Virus record (IMG/VR): IMGVR_UViG_3300025093_001119
Location: 1 to 39,206 of that record
DNA length: 39,206 nt
Reading direction: 5' to 3' (one strand)
Source: a virus
Made by a program: the position numbers and the translations under genes. Every line of letters starts with the position of its first letter. Position 1 is the first letter of the stretch. Below, in pieces: positions 18,086-25,853 of the stretch. The notes under the pieces were generated by a model. That model was given only the letters and a program-made list of their open reading frames with translations. It was not told where the DNA came from and made no database searches.

Positions 18086-19151
18086 CAATAAAAAAGAAAA
18101 TTTACTTAAACTAGAGTATGTTTGGATTGATGGGGCAAAGCCCTGGGGCTTGCGTTCGAAAATTAAAGTTGCCAGGGTTTCAGATGAAACACTTAATGAA
18201 ATGTTAACTGAAAATAGTCCAGCAGATCTTCCAATGTGGGGATTTGATGGATCTTCCACTAATCAAGCTGTTGGCGATGATTCAGATTGCATTTTAAAGC
18301 CGGTATATGTAACGACTAATCCTCTTGATGATGACAATGGTGCCCGATCGTTCATAGTTTTGTGTGAGGTTTTGAATTCTGATAATTCGCCGCATGAAAC
18401 GAATGCACGAGATCATCTTGTTTCATTGGCTGCACAGACTGCCAATTCTAAGCCCGCCTTCGGCCTAGAACAAGAATACACTATAATTGATCAAGGGCGC
18501 CCACTGGGCTTCCCTAAAGATGGCTATCCTGCTCCTCAGGGAATATATTATTGTTCAGCAGGAGGAGATCGAGCATTTGGAAGAAAAGTTTCAGATGATC
18601 ACTTAGATGCATGTTTAAAAGCCGGCCTAGACATTAGCGGCACTAATGCTGAAGTAATGCCAGGACAGTGGGAATATCAAATCGGTGGCCCAGATATTGA
18701 CGCGATTGCAGTTAGTGACCAGCTTTGGGTTTCTAGATGGCTATTGTTGAAAATAGCCGAGAGACAAAATCTAACAGTTACTTTTGATCCAAAACCTATG
18801 CTTGGTGACTGGAATGGCGCAGGCTGTCATGCAAATTTCTCCACCGAGCAAATGAGGACTGCCCCAGATGGAATCAACCACATAAAGAGTGCGTGTGATA
18901 AAATGGCTATGAATGTTGAAAAACATCTGGAGTGCTATGGTGACGGAATAGAATTGCGTCTAACCGGCGATCATGAGACTTGCAGCTACAAAGAATTTAA
19001 GTGGGGCGTTGCAGATAGAACAGCTTCAATTAGAATACCAAGATCGGTAGCCATTGATGGGTATGGATATCTGGAAGATAGAAGACCAAATGCAAACTGT
19101 GATCCCTATAAAGTTTGTTCTGTTCTGTTAGAAACTATTTGTGAGGTTTAA
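18078..19151 (+). CDS. Glutamine synthetase, type II
   Basis: This 357-residue protein matches the eukaryote-like type II glutamine synthetase by length and motifs: WGFDGSSTNQA, FGLEQEYTI with metal-binding glutamates, MPGQWEYQIG, NGAGCHANFST, GVADRTASIRIPR and LEDRRPNANCDPY. All expected active-site segments are intact. It forms glutamine from glutamate, ammonia and ATP, supplying nitrogen for purine, CTP and amino acid synthesis. No adenylylation site is expected in this type, so it would escape the host control that acts on type I enzyme. Its stop is followed at once by the ThyX start. Finding it in a phage is unusual. Confidence 0.93.
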   Translation: MNNNKKENLLKLEYVWIDGAKPWGLRSKIKVARVSDETLNEMLTENSPADLPMWGFDGSSTNQAVGDDSDCILKPVYVTTNPLDDDNGARSFIVLCEVLNSDNSPHETNARDHLVSLAAQTANSKPAFGLEQEYTIIDQGRPLGFPKDGYPAPQGIYYCSAGGDRAFGRKVSDDHLDACLKAGLDISGTNAEVMPGQWEYQIGGPDIDAIAVSDQLWVSRWLLLKIAERQNLTVTFDPKPMLGDWNGAGCHANFSTEQMRTAPDGINHIKSACDKMAMNVEKHLECYGDGIELRLTGDHETCSYKEFKWGVADRTASIRIPRSVAIDGYGYLEDRRPNANCDPYKVCSVLLETICEV

Positions 19152-19844
19152 ATGAAACGCATTGATATTTACAATGATGGAATTGGCGCAGTAGAGTTAA
19201 TTGATCATATGGGCACAGACCTGACGATTGTTAACTCTGCGCGCGTTTCTTTTGGAAAAGAAAAGGAAGAACTTGATGACAAAGATGAAAAACTTATTAA
19301 GTACTTGGTCAAGCACAAACACACATCAACCTTTGAGCACAACGTTGCTACATTTAGGTTTGTGGTGCCTTTGTTTATTCGTAGCCAACACCATCGCCAC
19401 CGTACTTGGTCCTACAATGAAATTAGTCGTAGATACACTTCCGTAGATATGCGGTTCTATGAGCCAAAAGAGTTTAGGACTCAGCATAAAAGCAATAGAC
19501 AAGCTAGTAATGATGAATTGATCAATCCTAATCTATATGGCGATACTCCGGTTAAACCAGCAGCTGCAGCTGTTAAAGAGCATCATCAAAAATCTTTGCT
19601 ATTGTATAACACTTTAGTCGATCGCGGTATTTGTAGAGAACAAGCAAGAGGTGTCCTTCCTCAAAATTTATATACCGAATATTACGGTACTTGTAATCTT
19701 AGCAACCTACTTAAGTTTATAGATCTACGAATTCACGAAGGGGCTCAATGGGAGATACAACGAGTAGCAGAAGCATTACTTGAATTAACTACAGATTTGT
19801 GGCCCACTGCGGTGAATGCTTACAGAGAGAACAAAAACAAATGA
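19152..19844 (+). CDS. thyX: FAD-dependent thymidylate synthase ThyX
   Basis: The ThyX signature RHR-x7-S is intact (R82, H83, R84, S92, within HRHRTWSYNEISRRY). Length (230 residues) is typical. Upstream segments NSARVSFGKE and HKHTSTFEHN and the C-terminal FIDLRIHEGAQWEIQ also fit. It makes dTMP from dUMP using FAD, NADPH and methylenetetrahydrofolate. Together with the RNR, deaminase and dUTPase it completes a thymidine route. The transglycosylase gene starts in an ATGA overlap with its stop. Confidence 0.93.
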   Translation: MKRIDIYNDGIGAVELIDHMGTDLTIVNSARVSFGKEKEELDDKDEKLIKYLVKHKHTSTFEHNVATFRFVVPLFIRSQHHRHRTWSYNEISRRYTSVDMRFYEPKEFRTQHKSNRQASNDELINPNLYGDTPVKPAAAAVKEHHQKSLLLYNTLVDRGICREQARGVLPQNLYTEYYGTCNLSNLLKFIDLRIHEGAQWEIQRVAEALLELTTDLWPTAVNAYRENKNK

Positions 19845-20428
19845 CTTATTTAATGATAGCAATGCTAATGACGGTACCGCCGGAAATTTATATAGAAACT
19901 TACGATTTAGAGACCCCAACATATGATGAAGTCTTACAGGAGGCAATTCATAATTGTGCTGGCGTACATCCCGAAGATGTAGACGTAGCGCTGCTTGAAA
20001 AGCTAATTGAGGTTGAAAAAGAGTTTAATGTGCCGGCTGAATTCAGAGGTATGATATTAGCAGCTGCTTGTCAAGAGAGCAAGTATAACCCAACTGCTTT
20101 GGGTGATAGAAAGTTTAGCAAAAGCAAGAAAAAGCCGATGGCAGTTGGACTTCTTCAGATGTGGCCTTTTTACGAGAAGGCTTACAATCTAGATCGTAAC
20201 GATCCGGTCCAGTCAGCTAGAGTCTGGCTTTATCACATTGCCAAGCAATTGCCTAAAGTAAAGAGACAGTGTAGATACAAGAATGAGTACAGGCTCTGGG
20301 TCGCTGCTTGGGTAACTGGTATTCGCTACAAGAAACCTGGCGGCCGCTGCAATGAGTCACCAAAGCATCTTCGTCTCCTTAAGAGATGGCATAGAAATAT
20401 TAAGATTAAAAGGGCCAATGGCTGTTGA
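19841..20428 (+). CDS. Lytic transglycosylase-like (SLT) protein
   Basis: The protein is 195 residues from the ATG at 19841, which overlaps the ThyX stop. An in-frame ATG at 19799 lies inside thyX and is less likely. The SLT core is readable: MILAAACQESKYNP with the catalytic glutamate, then MAVGLLQMWP (the G-L-x-Q-x segment), a helix, and RLWVAAWVTG. These enzymes cleave peptidoglycan glycan strands. The N-terminus is hydrophobic for ~12 residues but lacks a clear charged signal. It lies away from the endolysin at 35180, so it might be a virion enzyme for entry or a second lysis enzyme. Confidence 0.75.
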   Translation: MTYLMIAMLMTVPPEIYIETYDLETPTYDEVLQEAIHNCAGVHPEDVDVALLEKLIEVEKEFNVPAEFRGMILAAACQESKYNPTALGDRKFSKSKKKPMAVGLLQMWPFYEKAYNLDRNDPVQSARVWLYHIAKQLPKVKRQCRYKNEYRLWVAAWVTGIRYKKPGGRCNESPKHLRLLKRWHRNIKIKRANGC

Positions 20429-21140
20429 TTTAAGGTCGGAAACAGTTGTAATTGGAACTTCACTTTCAGCTCTGGAATATGCTAGAAAAACTAACTCTAT
20501 AATCTTATTCAACAATGAGCCATCATTTTTTAGCTTAAGAAAATTAGAGAATGGTGACTTTGAGCACGAGAGATGGCAAACAACAGCTTCTAGCTTGTCT
20601 TTTGACGGCCTAAATCCTTTTGCAGACAAGATCTCTTTGTTGAGAGTGAAGGAAGAATCCTTGCAGGTTGTTTGCCATAATAGAAAATATAATGTGTTAT
20701 ATGATAAACTTATGTTTTTTGATGATGAAAACATAGAAAACTTTCCTTTCGACAAGATATCTGTTTTGAATTATAGAGTTTGCGATTGGTTCAAGGTCAC
20801 ATCGGGCACGAAACATGAACATTGGCTACTAGAGACGGATGATAAATTTGTGAATAAGATATATTTTCAAGCGAAAATAACTTTACCAAAATATAAAGAT
20901 TGTGTTTCCGAATCATTTTTAACAACGGAAGAACTAAATCACGTAGATTTTAGTTCTACGATGGCACGTCTAAAAACAATTGACGTTATGACAAAAGCAG
21001 GCATACTTGGCACCAAACACACCAAGACCTATCGTTATCCAATCAAAATGGATTTCTTAGAGAGACAAGTCTTTAAAATTAAAGAAGAAATTGTGAAAAC
21101 CAAAGATAATTATAGGTTAGATACTAGAGAATTAAAATGA
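20418..21140 (+). CDS. Unknown protein with Rossmann-like N-terminus
   Basis: The first ~30 residues (VVIGTSLSALEYARKTNSIILFN) look like the opening strand, glycine turn and helix of a dinucleotide-binding Rossmann fold. The rest of the 240 residues has no family I recognise. The ATG at 20418 is chosen because AAGGG precedes it and it leaves only an 11-base overlap with the transglycosylase; the more upstream ATG would lie deep inside that gene. Its stop overlaps the next gene in an ATGA junction, so the two are probably made together. Confidence 0.5.
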   Translation: MAVDLRSETVVIGTSLSALEYARKTNSIILFNNEPSFFSLRKLENGDFEHERWQTTASSLSFDGLNPFADKISLLRVKEESLQVVCHNRKYNVLYDKLMFFDDENIENFPFDKISVLNYRVCDWFKVTSGTKHEHWLLETDDKFVNKIYFQAKITLPKYKDCVSESFLTTEELNHVDFSSTMARLKTIDVMTKAGILGTKHTKTYRYPIKMDFLERQVFKIKEEIVKTKDNYRLDTRELK

Positions 21141-22003
21141 GTCACGGCTTCCATCTCGCTGGAATAATACCTGTTGCAGGTCCAAAATTAGATTTCAATT
21201 TACCTTGGCACGATTGTTTGATGCCGATCGCAAAAGATTACCTTGCGATTGAGCGTTCTGTACTAGAATGTGCTTACGCAGGATGTGAAACTATATGGGT
21301 TATTTGCGATGATGATATGCAGCCGCTCATAAGGCATCGCTTGGGTGATTATGTAAATGATCCTGTATGGGTTTATCGCCACTTTGACAGAGAGAAGGGA
21401 GAGAAAAAGAAACTAATACCAATTCAGTACGTTCCAATTCACCCCAGAGACAAAAACAAACGAGACTGCTATGGTTGGTCTATCTTGTACGGGGCAAAAG
21501 TAGCAGATAAGACCAGCAAAGTCATAAGCAAATGGCTGGCGCCAGATAGATTCTATGTTTCTTTTCCTTATGGAGTATATCACCATTGGATCCCCAGGGA
21601 GCATCGCAACGAGTTTTCCAAGCGACAAGACAAAAAAGTACTTTACAGATACGAAAATAAGACTATTATTGATGGGGAATATTTGGGATTTACATTTAAC
21701 CAGTCGGATCTAAAACAATTGATAGGCGAGGTAAAAGAGAAATCAACTGGCTTGTTCAAAAACGAAAAAAGAGAACGACTACCATTAAATGAAAGATATT
21801 CCTATAGATTTTTTACATTAGATCAGATATTTGATACATTGGACACAGATAATGTAACTTACATCGATATTAAAAAATATCACAGAATTGATACTTGGGA
21901 TTTATATACGGACTATATATCTTCGGAAGGAAAAACTCAGTATCCAATACCAAGAAGTGTATTGAATGCTAGTGAGATTAATCCTGTTGGCGTAGATGAC
22001 TAA
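21137..22003 (+). CDS. Nucleotidyltransferase-like (GT-A fold) protein
   Basis: The N-terminal ~75 residues follow the order seen in sugar-nucleotide and NTP transferases: IIPVAG turn, a short loop ending LMPIAKDYLAIERSVLECAYAG, then ETIWVICDDDMQPLI. The usual R-x(n)-K-P of active nucleotidyltransferases is not obvious in the loop, so activity is uncertain. The C-terminal half is charged and Tyr-rich. It forms a coupled pair with the upstream gene. A role in modifying a nucleotide, a surface sugar or the DNA itself would fit the fold, but is speculative. Confidence 0.5.
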   Translation: MSHGFHLAGIIPVAGPKLDFNLPWHDCLMPIAKDYLAIERSVLECAYAGCETIWVICDDDMQPLIRHRLGDYVNDPVWVYRHFDREKGEKKKLIPIQYVPIHPRDKNKRDCYGWSILYGAKVADKTSKVISKWLAPDRFYVSFPYGVYHHWIPREHRNEFSKRQDKKVLYRYENKTIIDGEYLGFTFNQSDLKQLIGEVKEKSTGLFKNEKRERLPLNERYSYRFFTLDQIFDTLDTDNVTYIDIKKYHRIDTWDLYTDYISSEGKTQYPIPRSVLNASEINPVGVDD

Positions 22004-22012
22004 AGAGGAAAA

Positions 22013-22870
22013 ATGAATATTCATGATTTAATTGGAAATACTCCAATTGTTGAACTAAAATCTAATATTTTCGCGAAGTTAGAAACTTTTAACTTGTCGG
22101 GAAGCATTAAGGATCGGATCGTACTATATATACTCGATAATGCTGAAAGGAAAGGCTTAATTAATGAAAACACTATTTTGGTTGAAGCAACGAGCGGGAA
22201 TACTGGTATTGCTCTCGCTATGCTGGGTTCTATAAAGAACTATAAAGTTAAGATTATAATGCCCTCCAATATGTCTGAAGAACGCAAACAGCTTATGCGT
22301 CTCTACGGGGCAGAAATAATTGAAGTTGGACACAATGATTTTCCAGGCGCAATTGAACTAAGGAATAAGCTTGTCCAAGAGAATGATAATTGGTGGTCTC
22401 TAAACCAATTTGAGAACCCTCTTAATGTTGAATGCCACGAAACCACAACTGCGAAAGAAATAATAAGACAAGTGTTTATTGACCGTAAACTGGAGCCAGA
22501 CGTCTTAATTTGTGGCGCAGGAACTGGTGGCACCATAATGGGCGTGGGAAGGGCTCTTAAACGAATTAACAAAGACATTAGGATCATACAGGTCAAGCCG
22601 GCTGAAGATGCCTTAAATCACGGTATACAGGGCATTGGAGACGGTGGTGATTATCTGGTAGATCCTGAATTTATTGAAGAAGTTATCTTTATCAAAACTG
22701 AAGATGCGATCGCCAAGGCCAAAGAACTTTCATCAAATGGCTTGCTGGTGGGCATAAGTGCCGGCGCAAATGTATTAGCAGCAGAGCAGATTGCCAAGAC
22801 ACACAAAGGTGCTGGAGCAATTATTACATTCTTGTGCGATCGCGGTGAAAGATACATGAGCATTATGTGA
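22013..22870 (+). CDS. cysK: Cysteine synthase (O-acetylserine sulfhydrylase)
   Basis: This 285-residue PLP enzyme has the cysteine synthase motifs in order: IGNTPIVEL, the PLP lysine in NLSGSIKDR (K33), EATSGNTGIALAM, the phosphate-cup loop ICGAGTGGTIMGVGRALK, and GLLVGISAGAN. It makes cysteine from O-acetylserine and sulfide. It is slightly shorter than bacterial CysK/CysM (about 300-320 residues) but the catalytic core is complete. With glutamine synthetase nearby, the block looks designed to relieve sulfur and nitrogen limits during infection. GAGGA precedes the ATG. Which of CysK or CysM it is closer to was not determined. Confidence 0.9.
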   Translation: MNIHDLIGNTPIVELKSNIFAKLETFNLSGSIKDRIVLYILDNAERKGLINENTILVEATSGNTGIALAMLGSIKNYKVKIIMPSNMSEERKQLMRLYGAEIIEVGHNDFPGAIELRNKLVQENDNWWSLNQFENPLNVECHETTTAKEIIRQVFIDRKLEPDVLICGAGTGGTIMGVGRALKRINKDIRIIQVKPAEDALNHGIQGIGDGGDYLVDPEFIEEVIFIKTEDAIAKAKELSSNGLLVGISAGANVLAAEQIAKTHKGAGAIITFLCDRGERYMSIM

Positions 22871-23160
22871 TGTATAAGCCTCTTCCCTCTTTTCTGACAA
22901 TTAAAAAATCTACAATCCACGGCTTGGGGCTCTTCACAGAGAAAGATTTATTTTCTGATATTGTGCTTGGCATCACTCATATAAGAGATGAACGCTTTGA
23001 GGATGGATATATAAGAACGCCACTGGGAGGCTTTTTTAATTCTTCGCAAAACCCCAATTGTGAAGTTATTCATATTGGTGACTTTATCTTATTAAAGACT
23101 ATAAAAGATATAGAAGCATTTGAAGAACTAACTGCTTCGTATACTTTATATGAAATCTAA
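22870..23160 (+). CDS. Mini SET-domain protein (putative lysine methyltransferase)
   Basis: About 96 residues hold a SET domain: KSTIHGLGLFTEKDL at the start, the NHSxxPNC-like segment LGGFFNSSQNPNC in the middle, and EELTASYTLYEI at the end. Canonical NHS is NSS here. It lacks the pre-SET and post-SET parts of long enzymes. SET proteins methylate lysines, usually in proteins, using SAM. The ATG at 22870 overlaps the cysteine synthase stop (TGATG); a GTG at 22867 would add one residue. The substrate is unknown, and loss of activity is possible. Confidence 0.7.
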   Translation: MYKPLPSFLTIKKSTIHGLGLFTEKDLFSDIVLGITHIRDERFEDGYIRTPLGGFFNSSQNPNCEVIHIGDFILLKTIKDIEAFEELTASYTLYEI

Positions 23161-23170
23161 TATCTATCCC

Positions 23171-23201
23171 TTTACTAGACTAAAAACGTTCCTATAGTAT
23201 A
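23171..23201 (+). promoter_or_regulatory. Sigma70-like promoter before the restriction-like cassette
   Basis: TTTACT (23171-23176) and TATAGT (23193-23198) are 16 bases apart, with the extended -10 TATAGTATA. It sits in the only gap in this region and directly precedes the cassette. An alternative -10, TATACT at 23198-23203, would have a poorer -35. Confidence 0.45.
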
Positions 23202-23227
23202 CTCAAGTGTTACTAAAAGAGGTTATT

Positions 23228-24139
23228 ATGATGCTTATTGAAGATAGGACTGTACTTAAACAGAAATCACTTACGCCAACTGCACTTGGATTAGACGGAT
23301 TTTCCGGCACTCGCGCTGAACTATTAGATAAGATTCCTTGGAACAAGCTTAGTCCGCGTACTAGTCAAATATTTAAAGAAGCCCTTAATGGCAACTTTAT
23401 TTACGATGAACATAAAGACTTTTTAAAAATTAATAAAAATAAAAATCGCAAAGTTCTTTTTGCGGATGGAGGAGAGATTTTAGTACCTTTGTTGTTGACT
23501 GCCGATAAGCCAACAGCGATTATTTCTTTTCCGGATACCAGCAATGCTAAAATTTATGATGTATTCATTGATGGAGAAGGTCTTGCTGTAAAATTAGATA
23601 AAGGAGCAACAACCTCCATGAACCAAGAGCCAATAAAACATTTTCTAAATGAAAATAAAGATAATAATAAATATACTGGCGCTTTGTACAGGTTAGCCAC
23701 AATGTCTACTAAAGAGGGCAGAATTTCAGCACATAAGCATTTAGGTCTCCCCGGCTATAAATTTAAAAGCAAAGAGCACTTAAGCGCCGAGCTAGGGAAT
23801 ACTTCCTGGGAAGAGTTCCGTGAGCGCTTCCCGGTTTATTATCGAGAATCTAAAAAAGCATCAAAAGCTTTCACAAAAGAGAATTATAATAATTCTAAAA
23901 TTCGAGACAATTTTGTATATTGGGCTATGGGCAGATTAATTGATCAAGCATTTCAAGGCGAGGGCAATAATTGGGTTACAAAAGCAGCACAGCAGATTGC
24001 CGGCAGTTACGCACATTTCAACCCCAAGACTATGAAAGTTTCTGTGGCACCGTTCAACGAGAGGAGATACCGTCTAGTACATCACCAGGGGCTAAAAGTA
24101 TCTTGCAGGAACAAAGCGCCGTTTACCCCTGAATATTAA
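23228..24139 (+). CDS. Unknown protein with possible nuclease core, first gene of cassette
   Basis: The protein is 303 residues from the ATG at 23228; AGAGG at 23218-23222 supports this start or the ATG three bases later. Residues 110-125, YDVFIDGEGLAVKLDKG, place an aspartate (D111) and a lysine (K122) on adjacent strands, as in PD-(D/E)xK nucleases, where a Asp..(E/D/S)xK pair binds metal. E117 lies between them. This is a weak pattern and the rest is unlike any nuclease I recognise. Its context gives it weight: a helicase and a methyltransferase follow in the same operon, so it is the natural candidate for the cutting or recognition subunit. Confidence 0.5.
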   Translation: MMLIEDRTVLKQKSLTPTALGLDGFSGTRAELLDKIPWNKLSPRTSQIFKEALNGNFIYDEHKDFLKINKNKNRKVLFADGGEILVPLLLTADKPTAIISFPDTSNAKIYDVFIDGEGLAVKLDKGATTSMNQEPIKHFLNENKDNNKYTGALYRLATMSTKEGRISAHKHLGLPGYKFKSKEHLSAELGNTSWEEFRERFPVYYRESKKASKAFTKENYNNSKIRDNFVYWAMGRLIDQAFQGEGNNWVTKAAQQIAGSYAHFNPKTMKVSVAPFNERRYRLVHHQGLKVSCRNKAPFTPEY

Positions 24140-24149
24140 AGAGGAACAT

Positions 24150-25853
24150 ATGTTAGATAAAAAATATAAAAAGATAGTTAAAGAAATTGAAAAAAAAGGC
24201 GATTATCCTAGAGAGACCATTAATGCAGCAGAAGAGGCGTTTTCTTATATTAAAGAAAACAAAGAGAAAGGCTCGATGCTGAGTCTCGACGCGCTCCCGC
24301 AATCTGGTAAAACTTCAACGATGGAAACAGTCGCGCATATGCTCTACCTAGATGATCCTCGCAGTATTATCGTAATTTCGAGTCCAGCAGATAAAGCTTT
24401 AAACGAGCAAACCACAAATAGACTTGAGAAAGCAGGCCTTACGTTTCACGCTTATCGTGGCTCGATGAAAAAGACCCTCAAGGCCTCCTTAAAGGGTGCT
24501 GAGCTTTATAAAAGAAATCCTCCTGAGTATCTCGAAGATTTGCGAGGTCATGACTGTTTTATACTTGAGCCGGGTTGTGTGGTTATAATCGATGAGCATC
24601 ACTACGGATCAGCAAAAAATAGTATATTGAATCAAGTATTTTTAGCGCAAGGCTTCGACTTATCCAAATCACCCGATCAATGGCCATTTCCAATTCATAT
24701 TGTTTTTGTTAGCGCCACGCCTTTTGATCTTTGTATTGAAAATAAAGAAATTAAGCGTGTTGTTTTGCAGACGTCTTGTGATTATACTGACTTCAGCGAT
24801 CATGATATAAAAGATAATTTTGTTATTAGGGAAAACTATGATGAATTTATAGAGATATTTTCTGGTTTTCTGGAAAAAGGGAATCAGTATAATTTAGCCA
24901 GACTGAATAATCGTGGAAAAAATAAAGTTACAGTAGACGAGATTATCAATAGTCTTTTAAATAAGGGGAAAAAAGGATACGCAATTCCAAAAGATCAAGC
25001 TGATTTTAGCCACAAAGCACTTGAAGACGCTGATTTTATTTATTTAGAAATTAATCAAAAAAGCAGTGACTTTCAAAAAAGTTTTGTAGGAGCGGACCAA
25101 GAGCCGTTTTTTGATAAAAAGCCAAAAAAGCCAACGTTTATCTTTATCCATAGTTATTTCAAGCAAGGCCACACTTTTACCCGTAAACCTTATATTGGTG
25201 GAGTTTTTGAAGATTGTAGTAAGGCTCGCGAAAAGAAAAAACAGAAAGGCACACAACAGGATGACAACATTGTACAAAGCCTAGCAGGTCGTTTATGTGG
25301 CTATCACAAGCCGCCAGATAAAGAAATATATACTGATGTATCTAGCATAGAAAGATACATGCGCTGGTACAATGGAGACTATAAATATGATCAGATACCT
25401 AACTCTGCAAAATCAAATACAAGTAAAAAAACTTATCTCAAGAAGGCGTATTCAGTTAATTACAGCGAGGTTCAAGATTTTAAAGTATCTAACGCAGTAG
25501 AGAACTGCAAAAAGAAACCAAGGTTTATGGAACGATTGATAAGGGATGAACACAGTCCCGAACTTGCTAATAAATTTATTGAGTGCAGTGGCAGCATTGG
25601 TACCTATAATTTTGATCAGTGGAATGAGAATAATATAGAAAGAAAAATTTATTATAGATCAAAATTAGATAATATCGTCGATGGTAAGTCTCAAGAATGG
25701 CCCGGAAATCACTTTCAAAATAAAGAATGTTTAATTTGGAATGACCCGGAAAATAAAAAGCTTTATCTTATGTTTAAAGAGGATCAATATTATAAAGATA
25801 TTAAAATTTCCAAAAAGAGTATGCATCATTTTAAACAGGAGGTAGCGGCATAA
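24150..25853 (+). CDS. SF2 helicase, restriction-subunit-like
   Basis: This 567-residue protein carries SF2 motor motifs: Walker A LPQSGKTSTM (K54), motif II VVIIDEHHYGS (D148-E149-H150-H151), motif III VFVSATPFDL (188-190), a KQGHTFTRKP segment (~339-347) at the motif V position, and motif VI QSLAGRLCGY (Q376, R381). DEHH rather than DEAD or DEAH places it nearer restriction-enzyme or Z1-type motors than RNA helicases. The ~180 C-terminal residues are Lys/Asn/Tyr-rich and unassigned. It follows the unknown first gene after 10 bases and overlaps the methyltransferase start (TAATG). A DNA-translocating role in restriction or repair is inferred. Confidence 0.75.
   Translation: MLDKKYKKIVKEIEKKGDYPRETINAAEEAFSYIKENKEKGSMLSLDALPQSGKTSTMETVAHMLYLDDPRSIIVISSPADKALNEQTTNRLEKAGLTFHAYRGSMKKTLKASLKGAELYKRNPPEYLEDLRGHDCFILEPGCVVIIDEHHYGSAKNSILNQVFLAQGFDLSKSPDQWPFPIHIVFVSATPFDLCIENKEIKRVVLQTSCDYTDFSDHDIKDNFVIRENYDEFIEIFSGFLEKGNQYNLARLNNRGKNKVTVDEIINSLLNKGKKGYAIPKDQADFSHKALEDADFIYLEINQKSSDFQKSFVGADQEPFFDKKPKKPTFIFIHSYFKQGHTFTRKPYIGGVFEDCSKAREKKKQKGTQQDDNIVQSLAGRLCGYHKPPDKEIYTDVSSIERYMRWYNGDYKYDQIPNSAKSNTSKKTYLKKAYSVNYSEVQDFKVSNAVENCKKKPRFMERLIRDEHSPELANKFIECSGSIGTYNFDQWNENNIERKIYYRSKLDNIVDGKSQEWPGNHFQNKECLIWNDPENKKLYLMFKEDQYYKDIKISKKSMHHFKQEVAA

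Noticed and set aside
19799-19840. Upstream start for the transglycosylase
   Set aside because: It lies inside thyX; the ATG at 19841 gives the usual ATGA overlap.
20357-20755. 132-codon minus-strand frame
   Set aside because: Shadow of the Rossmann-like gene.
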